This document shows positions 45,959-51,209 of a stretch of 51,209 bases of DNA, one piece after another (position 1 is the first letter of the stretch; each line of letters opens with the position of its first letter). A program made the position numbers and the translations under genes. Origin of the DNA: Bermanella sp. (GTDB taxonomy: Bacteria; Pseudomonadota; Gammaproteobacteria; Pseudomonadales; Oceanobacteraceae). The notes beneath the pieces were generated by a model. It was not told the origin of the DNA. It did not search any database and saw only the letters and a list, made by a program, of their open reading frames with translations. The stretch is from the NCBI GenBank assembly GCA_029938135.1, contig JAPYOO010000004.1, positions 1-51,209 of the forward strand, given 5' to 3'.

Positions 45959-46795
45959 CTACCATAAATTTAAGTTATTCCAAATTTTAAGCGATGGCGC
46001 TGATTGGTTTAAGGTATAAAAGTGCAAACCAGGTACGCCATTTTCTACTAAGTCTTCACACATCATAGTGATAACTTCTTCACCAAATTTTTCGATGCTT
46101 TGCGTGTCATCACCATAAGCTTCTAGTTGCTTACGAATCCAGCGTGGAATTTCAGTACCACAGGCATCTGAAAAACGAGCCAGTTTAGTATAATTGGTTA
46201 TGGGCATAATACCTGGATAGATAGGTGTCTCTATACCCATGTCCAAGCAGCGATCAACAAAGTGCAGGTAACTGTCGATGTTGAAAAAATATTGAGTGAT
46301 CGCACTGTCAGCGCCAGCATCTACCTTACGTTTAAAATTTAATAAGTCAGCTTCAAAGTTGCTGGCTTGTGGGTGCATTTCTGGATAGGCGGCTACCTCT
46401 AAATGAAACTGGTCGCCATGCTCCTGCTTAATTAACTCTACTAATTCATTGGCATAGGTAAGCTCGCCAGAACTGGCAGCCATGCCTGACGGTAAGTCAC
46501 CGCGTAAAGCCACAATACGATTGATGTCGTTTTGTGCATAATCATTTAACAATTCTTTAATGCTCTCACGGCTTTCACCTACACAGGATAAGTGTGGTGC
46601 GCCTGAAATGCCTAAATTATTAATGTTGTTAACAATATCAATTGTATTGTTACGTGTTGAGCCTCCGGCACCATAGGTGACAGAGAAGAAATCTGGGTTT
46701 AGCTTAGCTAAAGTATCACGAGTATTGAATAATTTTTTGCGACCTTCTTCCGTCTTTGTGGGGAAGAATTCAAAACTTAAACGGAAATCATCCAT
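45959..46795 (-). CDS. metF: methylenetetrahydrofolate reductase
   Basis: MetF reduces 5,10-methylene-THF to 5-methyl-THF using FAD and NADH, feeding methionine synthase. It has 278 residues from ATG 46795, with GAGG 8 bp upstream, which gives MDDFRLSFEFFPTKT; the longer frame begins at an unsupported TTG. Motifs: SFEFFPTKTEEGRKKL, SVTYGAGGSTRNNT, LSCVGES, IVALRGDLPSGM (NADH site), EVAAYPEMHPQA, GADSAITQYFFN, PGIMPITNYTKLARFSD and FYTLNQ. The ahcY gene lies 150 bp upstream with an intervening terminator. Confidence 0.96.
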   Translation of the reverse strand: MDDFRLSFEFFPTKTEEGRKKLFNTRDTLAKLNPDFFSVTYGAGGSTRNNTIDIVNNINNLGISGAPHLSCVGESRESIKELLNDYAQNDINRIVALRGDLPSGMAASSGELTYANELVELIKQEHGDQFHLEVAAYPEMHPQASNFEADLLNFKRKVDAGADSAITQYFFNIDSYLHFVDRCLDMGIETPIYPGIMPITNYTKLARFSDACGTEIPRWIRKQLEAYGDDTQSIEKFGEEVITMMCEDLVENGVPGLHFYTLNQSAPSLKIWNNLNLW

Positions 46796-46855
46796 CGGTG
46801 GAGCCTCGAGCTGGTAATTCAATGTTAAACATTAAAAGACTAAAACAATAAAAAA

Positions 46856-46920
46856 GTAGCCCACTTATGGTGGGCTTAATTCTTTAAGCGGTCAAACACT
46901 TGATAAAGGTTTAACCGCTT
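46856..46920 (-). terminator. tandem hairpins between ahcY and metF
   Basis: On the minus strand the first stem after ahcY is AAGCGGTTAAAC/GTTTGACCGCTT (12 bp, one mismatch, 46886-46920). The second is AGCCCAC/GTGGGCT with loop CATAA (46858-46876), followed by ACTTTTTTATTG. The second is a good intrinsic terminator for ahcY. The first, without a T-run, could be an anti-terminator or a processing element. Confidence 0.7.
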
Positions 46921-46945
46921 ATTTTAGCTGCTTTTAAACAACTAC

Positions 46946-48343
46946 TTAGTACTTGTACGATTCAGGCTTGTAAGGGCCTTCAACCGGTACGCTAATGTAA
47001 TCGGCTTGCTCTTGTGTTAACTGAGTTAACACTCCACCGAAACCGGCAACCATGTCAGCGGCCACTTCTTCGTCTAGCTTTTTAGGCAATACTTTAACGT
47101 AGATGTTTGCTTCTTTTTTATCGGCTTCAAGGTCAGCAAATTTAGCATCCCACAAATACATTTGCGCTAGTACTTGGTTGGCAAATGAGCCATCCATGAT
47201 ACGGCTTGGGTGACCCGTTGCGTTACCAAGGTTAACCAAGCGACCTTCAGAAAGAAGAATTAGGTGATCGTTTGTTGCGGCGTCACGTACAACCTTATGA
47301 ACCTGTGGTTTAATTTCCTGCCATTCCCAGTTTTCACGCATGAATGCAGTATCAATTTCGTTATCGAAGTGACCAATGTTACATACTACAGCGCGAGACT
47401 TAAGAGCTTGCAACATGTTCTTGTCACATACATCCGCGTTACCGGTAGTGGTTACGATTAAGTCAGTGTTTTCTAGCAACACTTTATTGATGCCAGCAAG
47501 AGTACCTGTATTCACACCATCAATGTAAGGCGATACCACTTCAAAACCGTCCATACATGCTTGCATGGCACAGATAGGATCGATCTCACTTACTTTAACA
47601 ATCATGCCTTCTTGGTTTAAAGACTGAGCAGAGCCTTTACCAACATCACCGTAACCTACAACTAACGCTTTTTTGCCGGCTAGTAAATGGTCAGTACCAC
47701 GCTTGATCGCATCGTTTAAAGAATGACGACAGCCGTACTTGTTATCGTTTTTAGATTTAGTTACTGCATCATTAACATTGATGGCTGGAACCTTAAGCTC
47801 GCCTTTTTCCATCATCTCTAATAAACGGTGAACACCCGTAGTGGTCTCTTCCGAGATACCGTGAATAGCGTTAAGCATTTGTGGGTATTTGTTATGAACC
47901 ATTTCAGTTAAATCGCCACCGTCATCTAGAATGATGTTGGCATCCCATACTTTGTCAGAACCCGTACCGGCTAAAATAGTTTGCTCGATGCACCATAAAA
48001 ATTCTTCTTCAGTTTCGCCCTTCCAAGCAAATACTGGAACACCGGCAGCGGCTACAGCTGCAGCTGCGTGATCTTGTGTGGAGAAAATATTACAAGAAGA
48101 CCAGCGAACTTCAGCACCCAGGTCAACCAATGTTTCAATCAAAACAGCAGTTTGAATGGTCATGTGAATACAACCCATGATGCGGGCACCGGCTAAAGGC
48201 TGTGCGGCTTTGTACTTAGTACGCAAAGCCATTAGCGCAGGCATTTCGCCTTCAGCGATATCAATTTCTTTACGGCCCCAGGCCGCATCTAGTTCAAATG
48301 CTTGGGCGTCTTTTGCAGCTACTTTATAATCGGTAAAGCTCAT
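46946..48343 (-). CDS. ahcY: adenosylhomocysteinase
   Basis: AhcY (SahH) hydrolyses S-adenosylhomocysteine to homocysteine and adenosine, removing the product of methylation reactions. It has 465 residues. [20 protein letters not shown] at about 54-73 and the substrate residues in [14 protein letters not shown] at about 84-97 are present. The NAD-binding loop is [15 protein letters not shown] near 254-268. [16 protein letters not shown] near 375-390 and the C-terminal PYKPESYKY are family signatures. It lies 45 bp after metK, so the two are likely co-transcribed. Confidence 0.97.
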   Translation of the reverse strand: MSFTDYKVAAKDAQAFELDAAWGRKEIDIAEGEMPALMALRTKYKAAQPLAGARIMGCIHMTIQTAVLIETLVDLGAEVRWSSCNIFSTQDHAAAAVAAAGVPVFAWKGETEEEFLWCIEQTILAGTGSDKVWDANIILDDGGDLTEMVHNKYPQMLNAIHGISEETTTGVHRLLEMMEKGELKVPAINVNDAVTKSKNDNKYGCRHSLNDAIKRGTDHLLAGKKALVVGYGDVGKGSAQSLNQEGMIVKVSEIDPICAMQACMDGFEVVSPYIDGVNTGTLAGINKVLLENTDLIVTTTGNADVCDKNMLQALKSRAVVCNIGHFDNEIDTAFMRENWEWQEIKPQVHKVVRDAATNDHLILLSEGRLVNLGNATGHPSRIMDGSFANQVLAQMYLWDAKFADLEADKKEANIYVKVLPKKLDEEVAADMVAGFGGVLTQLTQEQADYISVPVEGPYKPESYKY

Positions 48344-48388
48344 ATTGTATTCCTTGTTAAACGTATGCGTTTAAAGTTGTGTAAAAAA

Positions 48389-49600
48389 TTATTGTCCAGC
48401 GGCACTTTTTAAAGCATCCACTTTGTCGATTCGTTCCCACGTGAACGCTGTGAAGGTTTTGGTTTTCTGTTCACCACGATCTTCATAGTTGTAGGTTGCT
48501 TCATACGGCTCACGACCAAAGTGACCATAGGCGGCGGTAATCTGGTACATAGGGTTTAATAACTCTAGCTGGTTTTGAATGGCGTAAGGACGTAAATCAA
48601 ATACCGTACGAATTACTTTGGCCAGTTCGATGTCGGTAAGCTTGCCGGTACCAAAAGTATTCACCGCAATAGACGTAGGCTCGGCTACACCAATGGCGTA
48701 CGACACCTGCACTTCACAGCGTTCGGCTAATTCAGCAGCCACGATATTCTTGGCAACATAACGGCCCATGTAGGCAGCTGAACGGTCAACCTTGGAAGGG
48801 TCTTTGCCCGAGAAGGCACCGCCACCATGACGGGCCATGCCGCCATAAGTGTCCACAATGATTTTACGGCCGGTTAGACCACAGTCGCCAACGGGTCCAC
48901 CAATAACAAAGTTGCCGGTGGGGTTAATGTGGTAAAGGGTGTCGGCGTGCAACCATTCGCTGGGCAATACCGGCTTGATAATATTTTCCAAAACCGCTTC
49001 ACGCAAATCTTCTAGCGAAATACTAGGGTCGTGCTGAGTGGATAAAACCACGGCATCAATTTTTGGGCTGTCGCCTTCGTAGTTAATGGTCACCTGCGAT
49101 TTGGCATCTGGGCGCAACCAAGGCAGAGTACCGTTCCTGCGCAATTCAGCTTGACGCTCTACTAAAAGGTGCGAGTAATAAACGGGGGCAGGCATAAGAT
49201 TAGGCGTCTCATTGGTGGCGTAACCAAACATCAGCCCCTGATCGCCAGCACCCTGATCTTCCGGCTTTTGACGGTCAACACCTTGATTAATATCAGGTGA
49301 TTGTTTACCTATGCAGTTCATGACCGCGCAGGTGGCGCCATCAAAACCCACGTCTGAGCTGTCATAGCCGATGCCGGTGATCACATTACGCACGATATCT
49401 TCCAAGTCCACATAACAAGTGGTGGTTAACTCACCCGCAACGATGGCCATGCCGGTTTTAACCAGTGTCTCTACCGCTACGCGGGCATTAGGGTCGCGGG
49501 CAATAATGGCATCCAGTACGGCATCTGAAATTTGATCGGCAAGTTTATCCGGATGTCCTTCGGAAACCGATTCAGAAGTAAAAATTGAATATTCACTCAT
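48389..49600 (-). CDS. metK: S-adenosylmethionine synthetase
   Basis: MetK makes SAM from methionine and ATP. It has 403 residues. [20 protein letters not shown] at about 10-29, [18 protein letters not shown] at about 116-133 and the P-loop [20 protein letters not shown] at about 261-280 are intact; the Asp/Lys metal and K+ residues are in these blocks. RBS AAAGGAGAATACG precedes ATG 49600. The 96-bp gap upstream separates it from the sahR-like gene, so it may have its own promoter; I see no SAM riboswitch fold there. Confidence 0.98.
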   Translation of the reverse strand: MSEYSIFTSESVSEGHPDKLADQISDAVLDAIIARDPNARVAVETLVKTGMAIVAGELTTTCYVDLEDIVRNVITGIGYDSSDVGFDGATCAVMNCIGKQSPDINQGVDRQKPEDQGAGDQGLMFGYATNETPNLMPAPVYYSHLLVERQAELRRNGTLPWLRPDAKSQVTINYEGDSPKIDAVVLSTQHDPSISLEDLREAVLENIIKPVLPSEWLHADTLYHINPTGNFVIGGPVGDCGLTGRKIIVDTYGGMARHGGGAFSGKDPSKVDRSAAYMGRYVAKNIVAAELAERCEVQVSYAIGVAEPTSIAVNTFGTGKLTDIELAKVIRTVFDLRPYAIQNQLELLNPMYQITAAYGHFGREPYEATYNYEDRGEQKTKTFTAFTWERIDKVDALKSAAGQ

Positions 49601-49696
49601 TCGTATTCTCCTTTAGTCTTTTATAGTAGTGCAAATATTGTCCATTATGCGGTTACGACAAAATGGTATTTAGTAACGTTTATTAATTAGGGTTTT

Positions 49697-50668
49697 CTAG
49701 CTCTTTTTTTCTGAGCTCTTTTTTCTAAGAAGGTGAATCTGAATTTGAAAGCCATTTTTAAGGCCCACTAAAACGGGTTCCTGGGTTTCAAATCCTAGCT
49801 GTTTAGCCCAGCCTAGTAATTCATCGGGTTCAAACCCCATCCAAAAGTCACCGCAGGCTTCTCTTACCCAATCTTGTTGGTGCGCACATAAGTCAGTTAT
49901 TAAGAGCTGACCTTCGTTATTCAAAATTTGCCAGCATTGCGCTAAAAATTCAGCAGGGGAGGCAATGTGGTGAAGCACCATATTTAACGCAACTAGGTCA
50001 GCGTGCACGTTTTTCTGTAGGGCCGTTTTAATGTCACCGTGAATAAATTCAATGTTTTCCAAGTCTTTAACTTGGGTTTTGGCAAGGTCTAGCATGGGTT
50101 GGGCAATGTCCAATGCGTAAACTTGCTCAAACTGTTCACTTAGAAAAGGCAAAAATCCACCATCGCCGGGGCCAATTTCAAGTGCGCAGTGATGTCGTTT
50201 TAACGGACTACGCTTCAGGGCTTCTTGAATGGCGTCGCTGTAATGCTTGTAGCCAGCAATGCGATCGGTGACCGAGTCTAGCTCTGCTGCATGACTTTCA
50301 AAGAAGGCCGCCCCAATTTGCTGGCGGGCATGGCGAATGGCACTGAGTGTGGCCTGCGCACTTTCATCTAAATCATCGTTATCCAGGCAGCCTAGGATGC
50401 TTTGCTGCACAGGCGCCACATTAAGGTCGGTATTAATATGGCGTCGATAAAACAGGGTGTTGCCTTCACGGCGGGTATTAAGCCACGCGGCTTGGGTCAT
50501 TATTTTAAGGTGATGACTTAAAGCAGACTGCTTTATATCCAGTACCAATGCCAACTCACTGGCGGTTAGTGAGTCTCGCTTCAATAGCCTTAGAATCTGC
50601 AACCGAATAGGGTCAGAGCAGGCTTTCAATGTGAGCTGAAGGTTAATATTGGGATCGATGTTAAGCAT
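49697..50668 (-). CDS. sahR: ArsR-type regulator fused to methyltransferase, SahR-like
   Basis: This 323-residue fusion has an ArsR winged helix at about 10-78 (CSDPIRLQILRLLKRDSLTA, ELALVLDIKQSALSHHLKIM). A class I SAM-dependent methyltransferase domain spans about 140-320 (motif I ALEIGPGDGGFL at 162-173, VYALDIAQPML, LHHIASPAEF). Its neighbours are metK, ahcY and metF, the SAM/SAH cycle. In Proteobacteria, SahR was described as an ArsR-methyltransferase-fold regulator of these genes that responds to S-adenosylhomocysteine. A perfect 12-bp inverted repeat 35 bp upstream is a likely autoregulatory operator. Whether the methyltransferase-like domain is catalytic or only a SAH sensor is not resolved by sequence. 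Confidence 0.87.
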   Translation of the reverse strand: MLNIDPNINLQLTLKACSDPIRLQILRLLKRDSLTASELALVLDIKQSALSHHLKIMTQAAWLNTRREGNTLFYRRHINTDLNVAPVQQSILGCLDNDDLDESAQATLSAIRHARQQIGAAFFESHAAELDSVTDRIAGYKHYSDAIQEALKRSPLKRHHCALEIGPGDGGFLPFLSEQFEQVYALDIAQPMLDLAKTQVKDLENIEFIHGDIKTALQKNVHADLVALNMVLHHIASPAEFLAQCWQILNNEGQLLITDLCAHQQDWVREACGDFWMGFEPDELLGWAKQLGFETQEPVLVGLKNGFQIQIHLLRKKSSEKKS

Positions 50669-50702
50669 TTTTGAAATGTAGCAGTGAATATGGCTCTTCG
50701 CA

Positions 50703-50732
50703 AGTCTATTTCAAAATATATTGAAATAGACT
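50703..50732. promoter_or_regulatory. probable SahR operator
   Basis: AGTCTATTTCAA and TTGAAATAGACT form a perfect 12-bp inverted repeat separated by AATATA. It lies 35 bp upstream of the sahR start and 91 bp upstream of the divergent small gene, so it can control both. No second copy was seen upstream of metK, ahcY or metF. Confidence 0.75.
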
Positions 50733-50823
50733 ATAGGTAGGCTTGGTATTTCCCCAATAGATCAAGTAAAGTGGATCTGAGCCGATAATAATAATGATAA
50801 CGGACTAGTTTAGGGGATTGATC

Positions 50824-50991
50824 ATGGATAAGAAGAATGTACTGGGGTTACTGTTTTTTATGGGCCTCTTTGGTGTGATTATATCCGGCATGATGGTGAT
50901 GCAGCCTGAAAAGAGCGCTGCTCAATATAACCGAGACAACCAAACGGCAGAGACAACCTTGAGTGGTTTTCCGGTGCTGCCTAGTAATTAA
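50824..50991 (+). CDS. small membrane protein, function unknown
   Basis: This 55-residue ORF starts with ATG at 50824 and runs to TAA. An N-terminal MDKKN is followed by one hydrophobic helix, VLGLLFFMGLFGVIISGMMV, at about 6-25, then a polar tail of 29 residues ending LSGFPVLPSN. The tail has no cysteine or metal motif. GGGGATTGATC precedes the ATG, giving a weak ribosome-binding site. Codon use looks ordinary for the window. It is divergent from sahR and shares the operator region, so it may be co-regulated. I recognise no family. A weak hairpin terminator (AGCGCC/GGCGCT, 51013-51028) follows. Confidence 0.6.
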   Translation: MDKKNVLGLLFFMGLFGVIISGMMVMQPEKSAAQYNRDNQTAETTLSGFPVLPSN

Positions 50992-51012
50992 GACAAATCT
51001 CCACCTAAGTAG

Positions 51013-51028
51013 AGCGCCTTTGGGCGCT
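51013..51028 (+). terminator. weak hairpin after the small membrane gene
   Basis: AGCGCC-TTTG-GGCGCT forms a short stem followed by TCCTCATCTATTT. The T content is low, so termination may be partial. Confidence 0.45.
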
Positions 51029-51084
51029 TCCTCATCTATTTAAAATACTGCTATTTAGTAAATCCTCGCTTCAGAAACTACATG

Positions 51085-51112
51085 TTAACGAATTAAGTTA
51101 TGTGTTTATAAT
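51085..51112 (+). promoter_or_regulatory. sigma-70 promoter of the terminal lipoprotein gene
   Basis: TTAACG at 51085-51090 is separated by 16 bp from a consensus TATAAT at 51107-51112. It lies 34 bp before the GTG start at 51146. Confidence 0.55.
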
Positions 51113-51145
51113 CACCGCCTTAATGGACTCAGTGACAGGTATGTT

Positions 51146-51209
51146 GTGCGTAAATTTCTTTTAGTTTTACTTATCCCCCTTTTTTTAATTGCCTGCGGCA
51201 GTGACTCCG
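51146..51209 (+). CDS. N-terminal fragment of a predicted lipoprotein
   Basis: The frame begins at GTG 51146 and is open to the window edge, so only 21 codons are seen. The product starts MRKFLLVLLIPLFLIACGSD, a short positively charged lipoprotein signal with lipobox LIAC, cleaved before Cys17. ACAGGT lies 5-6 bp before the start. The product and length are cut off and cannot be named; overlapping ATG 51141 is out of frame and hits a stop. Confidence 0.65.
   Translation, partial: MRKFLLVLLIPLFLIACGSDS

Noticed and set aside
46823-46945. SAH riboswitch between ahcY and metF
   Set aside because: The conserved GAGGAGCG-type core of that riboswitch is not found; the stems look like a terminator plus an extra hairpin.

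Overview
The window is chromosomal core DNA of a free-living, probably marine gammaproteobacterium of moderate G+C. The gene content and order resemble Pseudomonas and its Oceanospirillales relatives: cytochrome c5-rep-yifB-ubiK-glnK-amtB-sutA, then crc-pyrE-slmA-argB-algC-dut-coaBC-radC, then proC-yggS-pilT-pilU-pyrC'-pyrB-pyrR-ruvX-algH-tonB-gshB-pilGHIJK-chpABC, then rsmE-metF-ahcY-metK-sahR. Nothing looks like a prophage, transposon, CRISPR array or defence island. The taxonomic placement is inferred from protein similarity and remembered gene order, not from a search.

Layout. 1-5.8 kb: tRNA-Arg(CCG), a cytochrome c5, then leftward genes for Rep helicase, an HDOD protein, the YifB/ComM AAA+ ATPase and UbiK. 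5.8-12.5 kb: an accessory nitrogen region with three TorF-family putative porins around glnK-amtB. The second porin is preceded by a textbook sigma-54 promoter, so torF2-glnK-amtB is probably a nitrogen-controlled unit. A short SutA-like RNA-polymerase regulator and a secreted DUF3047 protein follow. 12.5-20.1 kb: Crc (an exonuclease III fold without its catalytic residues), pyrE, slmA and the leftward coaBC-dut-algC-argB group, with radC divergent. 20.2-22.5 kb: an orphan 7TM/PAS sensor histidine kinase sits where two conserved gene blocks meet.

22.5-45.1 kb is a twitching-motility and surface-sensing region. It has the retraction ATPases PilT and PilU and the complete Pil-Chp chemosensory system (PilG, PilH, PilI, PilJ, PilK, ChpA, ChpB, ChpC). 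Between them lie the pyrimidine genes pyrR-pyrB-pyrC' (PyrC' is a pseudo-dihydroorotase), ruvX, algH, a TonB3-like protein and gshB. 45.1-50.7 kb is the activated-methyl cycle: rsmE, metF, ahcY, metK and an ArsR-methyltransferase fusion regulator (SahR-like) with a perfect 12-bp inverted-repeat operator just upstream. The window ends with a small membrane protein and the first 21 codons of a lipoprotein.

Most interesting non-routine observations: (1) degenerate tandem copies of the 3' end of pilI, each ending in TAG, between pilI and pilJ; (2) the sigma-54 promoter that ties a putative outer-membrane porin to glnK-amtB; (3) the SahR-like regulator, its operator and its target cluster; (4) a SutA homologue with a basic rather than acidic N-terminal tail; (5) a ChpA with a Gln in place of His in one Hpt-like module; (6) an 18-bp perfect palindrome between yggS and pilT. 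No wholly new system was identified.
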